Assembly: GCF_018687715.1 (NCBI RefSeq)
Contig: NC_056759.1
Coordinates: forward strand, 30,616,885-30,680,884
Length of the DNA: 64,000 nucleotides
Source of the DNA: Carya illinoinensis
Taxonomy: Eukaryota > Streptophyta > Magnoliopsida > Fagales > Juglandaceae
Reading direction: 5' to 3'
Positions within the stretch are counted from its first letter, which is position 1. Each line of letters opens with the position of its first letter. Below are positions 23,880 through 35,878 of this stretch, one piece after another. The position numbers and the translations under genes were made by a program. The notes beneath the pieces were generated by a model. It was not told where the DNA came from and did no database searches. It saw only the letters and a program-made list of their open reading frames with translations.

Positions 23880-24790
23880 GTAGATAAAGAAGGTCTTATA
23901 AAAGAGATGTCTCCATGTAGGGATTAAGTTGATCAACTTCAGAGTTGTTGAAGGCAGAACAACAAGAAGTACTATTTATGATTGATTTGGTGATGGTATG
24001 AGAAGGAAAAGGCAAAGAGGCCAAGATTTTATAGAGGAAGACATGCTCAAGAAAAACAATATGTCTAGAAATAAAATATTCATTTCTAACAGGACCTAAG
24101 AGTTTATAACCTTTTATAACAAAATGATAACCAAGGAGAACATATTTTTGTGCTCTAGGTTGTAATTTGGATCGGGATCTAGTTAAGAATGAGGCAAAAC
24201 AGAGGCATCCAACAGTTTTGAGGTGATCATAACTAGAAGGAGAATGGAAAAGTGATTCACAAAGAGATTTGTTATTCAAAATAGGTGTTGGTGGTAGATT
24301 AATGATATGAGTGGCTGAAAAAGTTAATATCACCATATAAAAGAAAAGGCAAGTGAGATTGAAACATAATTTTTCAAAGCTATGTTTAGAATATGTTGGT
24401 GGTTGCAGTGCTTGCACTCTACAGCAGAAATTGTTGTGGAGCTTCAATACAACTAAACTGATGTAAGACATCTTTAGACTTTAGAAAAGGACAAACAGAA
24501 AAATTGTGTACTATGATTAGTACAGAATTTCTTAATTCTGAAGCCTTGAGTTGTGTTTTAATCAGTTTGGATTGCATATTTGCAATGATGATTGAGACTT
24601 CAAATGGGCATTAATAAAGATATACCTATGTAGCACATGTACAATCATGTTGCTAATGTTAAGAAATATTCGTGACCTTCAACGGTTTGTGGATGTATAA
24701 TGATCCCCATAAATCACAATGAACAAGATCAAACTGTTCAGTTAGAAAAAATGAGTATTTGAACAACTATCTGTTTATTTTGTATCCATG
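23880..24790 (-). pseudogene. Decayed Ty1/copia integrase fragment inside CACTA-1
   Basis: The minus-strand frame 24471-23896 reads the end of a copia integrase and the linker after it: THIINLPPTPILNNKSLCES, YDHLKTVGCLCFASFLTRSR, GYHFVIKGYKLLGPVRNEYF. Upstream, near 24740-24670, a broken frame gives FDLVHCDLWGS, the first part of the integrase core. Stops and frame changes interrupt it; protease, reverse transcriptase and LTRs were not found. It occupies the space where a CACTA transposase gene would be expected. Confidence 0.7.
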
Positions 24791-26219
24791 AAATGCACTT
24801 TGGTTAAACTTTGACATCATAGGTTTGGTCATCCCTGTGTTTTAAGGATGAAATCCCTGAATGAAGTTGTTCCTGATTTAGTTGTACCCCATTTTTATTA
24901 ATAAACTTTGGTATCATAACTAATAAAATGCTACTTTCTTTTGTTTTGCCAGTGGACAGACAGAAAATTCTCACCACAGAAAGAAATGTTCTCCCATTGA
25001 CAAAAGCATCTTTGGGCATAACAGAATCAGCATCTCCATAAACAAACTCACATGCATGGACTTTGGAGGCTATATATTACAGCCTATTACAAGGCTAATG
25101 GGTGAACATCTTTCACATTTGAAGGGAAATGCATTAGGTATTATCTTGGGTACTTCCCATAAGATCAATTGAAGTCATGAAAACCTCTCTTACTGAACCT
25201 TATACTTCAAAATTATAACCTATATATATAACTATTTACTAAGACATTATAGATTTAATTTTATTTTAATAAATCGGATTGTAGTTATATATCATAAAAG
25301 TATATAATTAGAACCTAATTTTATACAGACAATTACAAAACTATAATATTGTCAAAACGCATCATAATGGATTGTATATAATCTCATACAAGGTCATAAT
25401 CACCAACAAGTAGATTGAGTTCATACCATAGCCTAGATATATACATGTTAGGGAGGTGGGCATGTGCATCACTGTCTTCCAAAGATAGTGATGAGTTAGA
25501 TGACGTAAATGGAAGAAATCTCAAGCCATTTTACAGGGTCTTTATAAACTTATAACAGAATTACTAAAACTGCATTAATTTGGCAATCCCATACACACAG
25601 ATTGAGCAATCCAAACACAAGAGGCAGATACACAACCATTATACCTCAAACAGACACACATTCACATCACTTTCATATCACGTTGCAAAAAATATACAAG
25701 AAATAGGAGATACTCGTAAAGGGGTTTCATAAATTCACAAGAAATAGAATATACCTGGAGCCTTGTTTGATCATTCTGGAAAACAGAGGACTAGGCACTT
25801 CGGACGGGAAATGGAGGCGTGGAATCGTCTATTCCAGCGAAGGTGGAAACGGACCCATTCAGCTTCCCAAACGGTGATGGTAGCCAAATGTAGTTATGGA
25901 AGGACGTGTAAACACTAGGGTTTACGATTGGGAGATCAAAATCTTTTTTGAAAAATCTGAACCAAAAAAGGGCTGATATAGAACGAAACCCGAATGGGAG
26001 AAACGGGAAAGTGGCTAGAGGTGGAGGAGCTGAAGCCACTCGAGAACACAGGGGAAATTTCTTTTCGTTTGGGTGGATTGAGCTACGATGAAGCTTGGTG
26101 GGAACGGGTCGAAGTGCAGCAGAAAGGTAAACTCGGTCGGAGTGAGCAAACGTGAGGGAAAAAAAAGTTGGGGGGAATTTTAAGTGAAATAGGATGTTTG
26201 GCGCGGTCATGAGCTGTAG
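24791..26219. other. CACTA-1 interior, right side, no recognised gene
   Basis: The stretch runs from the copia remnant to the right subterminal repeats. The GC-richer segment at about 25790-26210 may be the old promoter and 5' leader of the element. Overlapping minus-strand frames there have no conserved motif. Confidence 0.4.
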
Positions 26220-26502
26220 TGGCGAACGATACAGCGCTGCAAAAACATTTCCCTAACTCGGACGACAAAAATCGTTGCAATAACACTAAAAACTGTTGCA
26301 ATTCTAGGCAATAAACTGGTATTTTTTTTACAGCAATCATTTTCGTTGCAATAAAGATAAAATCGTTGTAAATAGTCTTTAAAGAAATTTACTGTTTTAA
26401 AACTCTGCAGCGTATCAAAATCGCTGCTGTTAACAGACTATTACAGCAATTTTATTTTCAACAAATTTAAAATCACTGCAAAAGGCCCTAAATCTTGTAG
26501 TG
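26220..26502. repeat. Right subterminal repeat array of CACTA-1
   Basis: Repeated words CGTTGCAATAA, CAGCGCTGCAA, AATCGCTGCTG and ATTACAGCAAT lead to the terminal CTTGTAGTG. They match the word family of the left array. Confidence 0.8.
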
Positions 26503-27844
26503 TGATGTGGTTCTTTTAGTTTTTCTAGTTTTTGTGATGATCTTGTTGTGAAATTTTTTGATGGATTTCTGAAATGAAAACCGATGGGAACACCGCTGAA
26601 TCGATGGTAAATAGCCTAAACTATTGTAACCAATTTTATCCCCCTTAATCAGCCAATTTCAATTAGTATCACCTCCTGAAAAACATATTGATACAGTTTC
26701 AATTTTGGATTGAAATTACATCATTAGCATCGATTTTCACCGCTATTCAGTATGGAGTTGTGGTACTTTCATCATATCATAAAATATAGGTCAACCATGT
26801 TAAGTACAAAAGTTTTTTTTTTTTTTTTTTTTTTGCGAGGCAAATTTACCCTTGCATTGGGCAGAGAAATTTCATATTGGACCAAAAATGCCTTAAGGGT
26901 TACGTGTTAAGAAATCTAAAAACCAAAACTTTTGAAAACACATTATCCTATTGGAGTAAATATAAAAGTTTACTTATATATATAAAGGAAAGTTGAAATT
27001 GGAACTGAAGTGATTTACTGATAAAATGGGGGTACAACATCATCCGTATTTTGGGAGTATCTAATATAGTAATATTGCAGCTTGGATCTTTATTCATGTC
27101 GGATCACTTGGAGAAGCTAGAGATCCAAATTTGTTTTTGTTAGGTTCTCAAATTTGAGAGTTAAAAGAAGTATTTTCAAGATCGATGCTTAAAGGGCACA
27201 TAAATATATTCTCCACCATAAGTGGGTGAACCTGATTGTCTCGATCGATCGATATTCTTTTACGTTACACAACTAAATTTTAGACATCTCTAATACCGTC
27301 CGATTATATTCCTTAATTTAGACATCAAAAATCATCTTAATTGGAGCTCAGATTCGAACATGCCCTTATTATATTAACAACTTGCTGTACGTAAAACTAG
27401 CATCCAATGTCACCTATGTTGCTAATATATATAACGATGATTATATAAATGAGAAATGCATGTCAACCTTTTCAGCAGCAACATCTGTTATAGACAGCCA
27501 TATATAGTTCATTTCCACCGCATGGAGCTACATGGAAAAATTATTTTTTTAATAATGGACTCCATATTTTTTTCAAAATGAGTACATGAGATTTGTACAC
27601 TCCAAAACTGTAAATATTATTTTTTTATTTTTTTTCTTTTATAGTTTTAGTAGCCAATCATGCCCGGCCATATGGTGGAAATGAACTATATATAAGGCTG
27701 TCCCCCATCAAAATATATGTAGTACCAGTACTAAAGGTTTTTTCAAGTGTACGTTATGTGAACTGCAACTCTGCCCATTCCATGAGCATGTGATCAAGTT
27801 TAGGGCATGGGATGGACATAATATATGTAAATCTCCTTTCCAAA

Positions 27845-27880
<36 letters not shown>

Positions 27881-29095
27881 ACACACACACACGATAATGA
27901 TATATATATATATATGATCTACTTTGGCTGGGTAGGGTTAATGAAAGCTTGCTATGAATCTATAATGAAGCTCATGTGCTTTCTTCTACCGTTTGCATCA
28001 CAAACTAAAAGATGTAGTTTTGAATTGTACAAATGACTCCGTAAAGCGACACAATCCATTGTTGGGATGATAAAGTAAGTGAAAATGTAAGCAAAATCAA
28101 CTTTTTCTTGGACTATGTAGGTATATGATTTCCTGATGATTGACACCTGGCTAACTTCATTGTTGGAGGGATAAAAATTTGAACTAATTAATCTATAGCT
28201 TAGCCTGATCTTGAACTTGGTGTAGTACTCTCCTTAATTCAAGGGCCTCATTAGGGTTCCGCAGCCAGATATCGAATCTTATTGGTTTAAGGAATCACTT
28301 AACGTGGGCGTAGCCAATAGGAATTGGCTGGTGTGTTTAAAGTTATGATTATATTAATGGTGCATTAATTAGCGGCCGCCTAACCACTAACGAATGAAAA
28401 ATAAAAAAATAAAGCACTAGAGCTTATTATTAAAGTGATTTTAGAACCAATTTGCACATATAGAATAATAATAATATGTGCCTTTTTCATAAGCTACTCC
28501 ATTTTTGGCCAGACAAGAACTCGCACACCTATAGCTTTGCGTTACAGATTGTTTGCCATTGTGCGATAAAAGCGTGGGAAGACCCCCCTCGATTGGCGAA
28601 CAGTACTACTGACTCTAGACCTCCATATATATATGTCAGTCAACTTTACAGTGGCACGTGCTTGCTATTGATGGTCGATGCTGATCATCCATCGTGTTTA
28701 TAATGCCCGCTCTCTCTATATATTGAGAAAGAGAACTCTTAGAGACATACATTGATTATACAAAATAACTTTATAAATTAATATGATTTTACGGAATTTA
28801 TTAGATTTACTTTATAATAAAATTAATTTTATAAATATGACGTATCACATCAAATCACATCTGTTTGTGAGTTTATTTTTGTGTAATTCCTTTATAATTA
28901 AAGTATTTTCTATTGATAAATGATATTTTTAATTTTTGAATGTGCAGTCATACTCCTTTTAAAATTAAGAGTGGATAAATATAGAATTTTTACGAAAAAA
29001 ATTATGTTTTTAATGGTGGCTCTCAATTAATTTTTCGAATAAGTACGCGGTGACTATACTCCAAAACTGTATATGACATTAGTATTACGACTATA
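26503..29095 (+). repeat. Segmental duplication, copy A, right part
   Basis: Aligned by eye with about 60794-63380 in direct orientation and nearly identical over long stretches, for example around CATCATCCGTATTTTGG and AGCTACTCCATTTTTGGCCA. Alignment ends where a Helitron begins in copy B. It includes a T22 run (26813-26834), (GA)n at 27848-27878, (CA)n at 27880-27892 and (TA)n just after. No gene is recognised. Confidence 0.9.
28312..28329. promoter_or_regulatory. Inverted CCAAT pair conserved in both copies
   Basis: AGCCAAT-AGGA-ATTGGCT forms a perfect inverted pair of CCAAT boxes and is unchanged in copy B at 62590-62607. It lies about 2.7 kb upstream of the MADS exon, far for a promoter CCAAT box, so its regulatory role is a guess. 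Confidence 0.35.
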
Positions 29096-31057
29096 TATTA
29101 GGGTACTCGTAATTAAATGTATTAATTTATCTTATATAAACAATATTATTAAGTTTCATTAATCTGATCATCGGTCTTAATTATATATGTTATCTTCAAG
29201 AAAGTAAACATATTATAAGAGAGACGCAAAATTTATCTTCCCAATGTTCTCTATTATCATCAGCAAGAGGAGCTGGTGCCGTACGTGAAAGTTACGAATT
29301 AGTAAGATGATCGTGGTTATCATAATGTAATTTGTGATCCGATCTCATTTGTTTGGCATGTGGAACTCTGAACTCTGAAGCGTTAAGGGCTAGATCACCA
29401 AACTCGCCACCATTAAACTTTTCAGATTTGACTTTTGTAGCTGAAAATAGATAAGTGTATTATCTTCATAGGCCGTTATAGAGTTTGAAATCTATCGAAA
29501 TTTATTCAAACTATAATATGTCATTTTTCACATCTATCTAACTGCTTTCCGTTTTAGTTTCCATATTGTTAATTTAAAAAAAAAAAATTATCTCTCAGAT
29601 ATTTTTCTATAGATCAAGTTAAGTCTTATCTTTCTAAGAAGGGTAAGGTTGTGTCTCTGTTTAGGCAGAATGCTATCTCTTAAAAGTTTATCTGTAGAAA
29701 GTATCAACAATAGTAAAGACCAAACCAGTCACAAAAGGAAATAATATACTAGTAGAGCTACAAATGCATTATTTTAATTTACAATGTCATGTTTGTTATG
29801 GCAATAAAATAAAAACATTAATATATATATATGTATATGACCTTTAAATTAATTTGGATTTGGAAGACTTTGATTATTTCTTGCCTCTATATATATATAT
29901 ATATCTTTCCAACTCCAACCTCTTCCGGCCAATAGCTGGCACATGCATGGACTTCAAAACCCATTGTTAATGCTACCATCTGCAAAATTACCTGCAACAT
30001 AATGCTATATATTATAATTTCTGCTGTTCGGTGAACACACCATATATGCATTAATTCATGCAAGAAAGAAAAAAGACCACAACACGTCCCTCCATTTATA
30101 CGTTTAATCATATTCAAGAATTTGGAACAAGATGTTTCTGACGGAATCTTTATTTCTTTTCATCAATTTTCATCAAAAGATCTACTTTTCTTTGGTCATG
30201 AAAAAAGTCTTTAATAATTTGTCTCCGTAAAATTCCACCTTTTATGGCTCTTTAAAACTAAGTACATCCATGTCTCGTACACATGATGATCTACATATAT
30301 ATATATATATATATATGATCTGGCATATATATCCAGTCCCCCATGCATAAACTCGCTTGCATGATCGAGTTCCAAAGTTGAATCTAGGTTACCAGAAAAT
30401 TAAGGCTGACATCCCACTACTACAACAAATACGATTCATACTTACAATGCTTACATTATCTGATCTGATACTGATTGAGAAGTCAGAAAAGATGAAACAT
30501 CGTATTAGCTGCAAACACAGTTCCCATTGGCGAAAAACACATGCAGTACTTCAAAGATAATAAAGAAACTTTTGCCGCTAATAAATTTATTAATTAGCCA
30601 TTTAATTATTATATATTCAGGGATAATGTAATTATATTCCCACGTGTCAGTACTGACTAATTATTAATACAATTAACAGATGCGGCCTGTAAAATACCTG
30701 AACATAGGATGAATACAATCTTATACTTTGTAAAGGATTAATTTCACTGCTGAAAGTAGTACATGATCAAGGCATTCATATATATTTGTTTAATGCCTCA
30801 AATCACTCCATTAATACACCCAATTAGCAGCAGTCTTATCTTCGTGACCCCCTAAATGATATTTTCTCTTATATCATGGCCGGACAAGAAGATGCAACAC
30901 AAATCTCAACCATCATCTAAACGGTCATCCCTTCAATATTTCTAAAAGTGTTGCTTGGGCTCAAACAAGTAAGATTTCTAATCTAATCCTTTCATGAGTC
31001 TTACCCTGTTAATCTTGAAAGGTTGCAGGAACCCTAAAAATGAAGAAAACAGAAGGG
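29096..31057 (+). promoter_or_regulatory. Upstream region and 5' leader of the MADS-box gene
   Basis: About 2 kb of AT-rich DNA with (TA)n runs near 29890 and 30295. A TTGCAG directly before GAACCCTAAAAATG (about 31023-31042) could be the acceptor of a 5'-leader intron, which is common in this MADS clade. No other gene is recognised. Confidence 0.5.
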
Positions 31058-31239
31058 ATGGGGAGAGGGAAGATCGCAATTCAAAGGATCGATAATTCAA
31101 CGAGCAGGAAAGTTACTTTTTCGAAGCGGAGGAAAGGGTTGATCAAAAAGGCAAAGGAGCTTGCAATCCTGTGTGATGCTGAAATTGGCCTTGTAATCTT
31201 CTCAAGCACTGGGAAACTATATGAGTTTGCAAGCACCAG
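31058..31239 (+). CDS. MIKC MADS-box transcription factor, exon 1 (AGL17/ANR1-like)
   Basis: This exon encodes the MADS domain, a DNA-binding and dimerisation domain that recognises CArG boxes. It begins [20 protein letters not shown] and ends [11 protein letters not shown] plus two bases before the donor AG|GTCTGG. Its 182 coding bases and phase-2 end are typical of MIKC exon 1. [33 protein letters not shown] sequence with [10 protein letters not shown] points to the AGL17/ANR1 clade, genes linked with root nitrate response and flowering; that clade call is from memory. An in-frame ATG at 31040 would add six residues (MKKTEG); MGRGK is the family start. No I, K or C domain exon was recognised in the rest of the window, and a 13.2 kb CACTA element lies 524 bp into the presumed intron. 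The gene may be a very long-intron gene or an orphan exon. Confidence 0.9.
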
Positions 31240-31763
31240 GTCTGGCCGCAATTTTTCACTAAAAACGTTAATTTGTTCGTTTGTTATAGTTTGTCTCGCA
31301 TGATTTTAACAAAAATTTTATGCATAACAGAACATCTTCTGCACACAGCTTAATTATATTTTGCAATGATAAAATTCTTATTTATTTATTTATTTATTCT
31401 CTTGAAATTGTGCGTTTTACTACAATTTTCTATCTTCCAAGAATTTGACACGTCCTAATATCCTTCAAATATATGTATACATGTTATTCAAATTAATAAT
31501 ATTATTCCTTTAGGCTTTAAGTGCCTGTTGTATATAACTGCATGGCAGTAAGTAGCTAGACTAGCTAGGAATCTTGGCAGCTTGGTGTGCGGATGGTCCC
31601 TATAAGGAATTGCGTGCACTGCATAGTACTCTTGACTCTATTGTATGCCTTGGTCGAGTAAAAACTGACGTACTCGCACTACAAGAAAAATGGACAATTG
31701 TGATCAATTTATAACAACGAAAAGATTATTAGCAACTAAAATAGGAGGAAGCCGAGGTTTTAA
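31240..31763 (+). other. Start of presumed MADS intron 1
   Basis: The GT donor is at 31240. At 31677 lies CACTACAAGAAAAATGGACA, a CACTA-type terminus without a recognised partner, 87 bp left of the CACTA-2 border. It may be the stub of an older element into which CACTA-2 jumped. Confidence 0.6.
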
Positions 31764-32476
31764 CACTACAACAGAAATCACTTTTTCCCGAGAACAATTT
31801 GGTCCCAATTACTCCCATTTCCTGCCAGAATAATGTATTTCTGGCATATTCAGGTCCTAGCACGGTCACCAGAAATAACTGGCCCAAGATGCTATTACTT
31901 CTTGCGAGACTTTGCAATGTCCGAAATTATGACTATTTCTGGCATCACCGAATCGTCAGAAAAGATGACTTTCTCCCAGCAATTTAACACCAGAAATATT
32001 ATATTCTGATGTGTTAGTATATTGGAAACTAGTATTTCCAAGGAGTGTAACCAGCCGGAAATAGAAGTTTCCTACGACATGTAGGCCATCTCAGATAAGT
32101 TATTCTGGTAATTTTGTCTTCTCGGAATAGTAATTCCCGCATTATAAAGTTACCGGAAATAGCAATTTTCCGTGTTATTCGTCACACAAGATGATCATTT
32201 GGGACAAAATAATTGCTCGGAAATATGATATACCTATATATGTACTGGTAAGAAAAGCTGATAAATAGTAATGAAAGTGACTATTTCCGGCATAGTATTG
32301 GTTTGCCAGAATAACTCAATTTGGACATAAATTGAGCTTCACAGCTTTTGGTTAATACCTAAAGAATCCATTTGTCCCAAACAAATGCTACACTGGCATT
32401 TGTATATTGTCCCAAATTAGGGATCCTACCATTTCTATTTATCGTTTTCTGGAGTCGATAAATAATAGGGGTAAAG

Positions 32477-32477
<1 letters not shown>

Positions 32478-32518
<41 letters not shown>
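32478..32518. repeat. (ATT)n microsatellite
   Basis: Thirteen or so uninterrupted ATT units inside CACTA-2. Confidence 0.95.
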
Positions 32519-32520
<2 letters not shown>

Positions 32521-34124
32521 TATTTATTTATTTAATTTTGCAACATTCTTATTTGTTGTAAGATTAATGTTGATCGAATTTATGTATTTAGAATTCATCT
32601 GTAGTGATTTCTTACATTGTTGAGAAATCAGCTAGACATCAATTCAAAATAATACATGTATATTTCAGAGGTACTCAGTTTGAAATCACTATGTCGTCGG
32701 GCCTGAGATTCAGCCACCCTTATATATTCAATAACCAGTTTGCATTAATGCTAGTCGATCGGTAACTTGCCCAGACAATAAAATACCTGAACGTGAATGC
32801 CCAAAACCAAGTTCCATGGTCTATTGGGATAAGAAACCTTCTTATATATTGAATATATAAGAAAAGCATATGGTCTATTGGGATTTAGCATGTCACCAGC
32901 ATTAATTTTTTTACAAAATATCTGAATATCGGTTAAAGCCATAGATACACAAAAGAAACTGCATGTTGTTTATCCAACCACACTTGTGCAAACCATATAA
33001 TGCATACAAGGACCATGTGCTTCATTCCCAATCTTTGCTGGAGCATTCTTCTTTTGCTGCATGCATGGAGCTTCATAACTCACCCTTGCCATCTTGTGTT
33101 TGAACATAGTAGATCTGCAAATGTCACATAGAAGCTTGTAAAAACAGATGTAATTCTAAATCCATTGGTCAAATGCAATTTTTCAGAATACATGTATATA
33201 ATATAATATCACATTATCAACAATAAAAGTAATTCCTATTACCTGGGGACATCCCAACTTATATTATATCCCAATATTACACTGCTCTTAGACTGCTCTT
33301 ACAGTCTTGCCTAGATTAGTGTGAAAGTAGCCTATTTTTTGTCTTTGCATCTTATCTAGCACTGAAGATATAAACAGATTGAGTATTGCATATTCATCCT
33401 TCAGAATTTGGTGAGTTACATAGGTTATCTAGATGTGTACCAACCCAACAGCAATATTCTTGTATCCTCTTATACAAAAATTCACTTATTGTTTACATGA
33501 CTTCACCTAGACTATCAATGTTAGAAGATTAACTACAATATTCTTTGTTTGAAACACATATTCCTTATATGTCTTAACCTGACACCACATAGTTACATAG
33601 TCAAGCAAGTCTCTTTACATACAGCAGTGACATTCCCCATCATTCTATGATTGTTGAAAATTATCTCTACTATCAATTTCCAACTACTGCAATAGTATTC
33701 CTAACTACAAGTGAACCAGGAAGATATAGTAATCTGGATGTATTAATAACATTTACAATCTCAGCACAGACCATGCAAGTAACACACCAGTGCTTACCAC
33801 ATTTATTGGCCGCCTAATGCATTAAGTAATAACCAGCATGCAATGAAATATAAATAACACATACCTGTTCCCTGCTCTAAAGGCCATGGGCTGGCATCTT
33901 TGACACTTCTCTTTAGGGAAAATAAACAAAAGTATGTATCCATCACTACTGGTACACAAAAATGTCCATACATCTTCATTACCACTCCAAAACCACCAAC
34001 TCATAAAATATCATTCAAAAGGATGCTCAACAAAAGGATGCTTCATGCATTTTCTATGCTACTCCAGCAAAGGTTCAAAATACCATCAAAAAATTCAACA
34101 AAAGTGTTGTGAAGGGGAGGATGC
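32519..34124. other. CACTA-2 interior 3' of the accessory gene
   Basis: AT-rich DNA with no recognised gene. It would include the 3' untranslated region and terminator of the Transposase_24 gene. Confidence 0.4.
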
Positions 34125-35878
34125 CTACGCATCTCCTGGAGTCTCCCGTTGAGACTCCCTTTGGGACTCTAATTCTGTAACACGTTCATTAAGCCTGTCA
34201 CACTCTAAAAAACAAGCATTCATCTTTTCCAAATCATTCATAAATGTCTCAAATTTCTTCTTGAACAACTCTGCCTCAGCCTTGTTCTTCTCATTCTCTG
34301 CCTTGTTCTTCTCATTCTCCTCCCTAAGACGTTCAAACTCCCTATTGGATAGCAAGGATTGAGATGGTTCAGGTATAACTAAGTGTCCTAAACCTCTAGC
34401 ATAGCCCGATCGGGAACCCAACACCTCCTTAAACACTGCATTGGCATTCTCATCATTGTTATCTTCTGGTTCCATCTCATTCATCCGCTCAAGCATCATA
34501 TTCTACATTAGACACAAATCAGAAATCCATGTTTGAGAACTAACCAATTACTGTCCTGACAAATTTCTATAAAACTGTCAAACTATATCATTATTATATA
34601 TAGCCATTATAACTCACGTAGTTGTGCTCAGCAGCTTCAGTAATAAATCTACCCTTCTTTGTAGACCAATGCACCTCCCGATAGAAAGCAACATGATTTG
34701 GAGCTTGTTCCCGCTTCATGATTTTAACATCAGTTTAATAAGTAAAATATTCATAATGGAAACAGGAAGAAAAACACTATATGACTTTGTTAATTAAATG
34801 TATAACTTCACCTTTTCCTCCATTAGCCTAACAAATGACTTCCTGCCACCCGTGTGATTTATCCTTTGATTTTTCCTATTACTTTTGTTCCGCCTTGATA
34901 GGTTCTATCATTGACACAATGTAATTAATCCCAACGTCCAGGTACAAGAATTATTAGAAACGATTCAAATAAAGTGTAAAGACTGAGAGTACAGTTATCT
35001 TACCTGAAATTCCTCACTCCCCCATCTCTCACATAAAGCTTCCCACACAGCTTTGTCCACCATCTTTGTCCCTCCAGAAAGGGCTGCCTCATGTGTTTCA
35101 TACTCTTGGTATTTGCAGTGTAATAGGTAGTGAAAATCATTATATTTCTGAGCAAGTGCCATTGCCACTGTCTCTCGATGGTTGCTTTTAGACCAATCCA
35201 ATTCAAAATCAGCCTAGATGTATCAACTAGTTAGTGTCACTGAAAAATGCCAAATTAAAAAATTATGTCAGTATTTGCTGTAATCATATGCCAATGGTTT
35301 TACCCTGACACGATCTGTTAGCTCTTCCTTGTTCAGTTTATCAACACGAGTCCAGCTTGCATGACGCATGTCGGCATACAACTTCACAATCCATGTCACG
35401 CGTGTTGAAAAAATCGTTGCATTTTCACATGATACTCCTCTTTGCCCATCCTTAATCTCCACCGCCACTTTCCCAAACTTCCGAATGCGATCAAATTGGG
35501 AACACCTTGCTGGTCCTCTTCCACGCTTCCGAGTGGGAGGAGCTTGCACAATGAAAGCAGAATTTGTTATTTATCACCTTATTACCACTTGCAAATGGAC
35601 AATGTACCAACCATATTTAATACATAGTTGGTACAATTCTGAAACTTGTGTATTAATGGGGCTTATATACCTTCAACTAGCGTGTTAGCAACTTCAGCCT
35701 CATTCACAGGATTTGTGTCCTCCTCTGGTGCGACACTTGGGCCTTGAGTGGATGCCTCTGAAAATGAAACAGACTCGTCCCTTAGAATGCGTGCTCGAGT
35801 TTGTGCCCCTTGGCCTCTACCATGTACTGATGTGCGATTGCCACCACGTCCATTACATGCATTCCTTGTTCCTCTCAT
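34125..35878 (-). CDS. Transposase_24 (Ptta/En/Spm) family protein of CACTA-2
   Basis: This is the accessory, TNPA-position protein of the element, expected to bind the subterminal repeats (family inference). Six exons at 35878-35671, 35542-35304, 35213-35004, 34904-34812, 34713-34618 and 34502-34125 join in frame through GT-AG introns of about 90-130 bp, giving 407 residues with no interruption. Exon 1 is Arg/Gly-rich and basic (about residues 1-35), a likely nuclear signal. Exon 2 has KRGRGPARCSQFDRIRK and MRHASWTRV; exon 3 has FHYLLHCKYQEYETHEAAL and WEALCERWGSEEF; exon 4 has NHTGGRKSFVRLMEEK. The last exon has VLGSRSGYARGLGHLVIPE, then a Glu/Lys coiled coil. Exons 3, 4 and 5 have exactly the same lengths (210, 93, 96) as in CACTA-1. 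It looks functional. Confidence 0.88.

Larger units (their letters stand above)
13584..26502 (-). mobile_element. CACTA-1, a 12.9 kb CACTA (En/Spm) transposon
   Basis: The left end is CACTAGAAGGATTTTGGC; the right end, read inward, is CACTACAAGATTTAGGGC. Both sides have the 3-bp target duplication TGA (13581-13583 and 26503-26505). Copy B of the segmental duplication holds the empty site at about 60790-60800, which confirms the borders. Subterminal repeats based on GCTGCAA/TTGCAGCG fill the first 850 and last 280 bp. The interior has one complete accessory gene (18550-20540, minus) but no recognisable Transposase_21 gene; in its place is a decayed copia fragment. It is probably non-autonomous, needing transposase from elsewhere. 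Confidence 0.92.

Noticed and set aside
24804..25019. A 71-codon minus-strand gene next to the copia fragment
   Set aside because: No recognisable motif; probably further decayed retrotransposon sequence.
25791..26340. Overlapping minus-strand frames near the right end of CACTA-1
   Set aside because: GC-richer leader-like DNA beside subterminal repeats; no conserved domain in any frame.
22773..26502. A separate 3.7 kb CACTA element using the internal CACTACAAGAAATC as its left end
   Set aside because: The terminal match is good, but the flanks differ (TAA against TGA), whereas 13584 has the matching TGA and the empty site in copy B fits 13584-26502.
28476..28703. A small conserved protein shared by both duplication copies
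   Set aside because: All four differences between copies that could be placed are amino-acid replacing and none is silent; this does not look like coding constraint.
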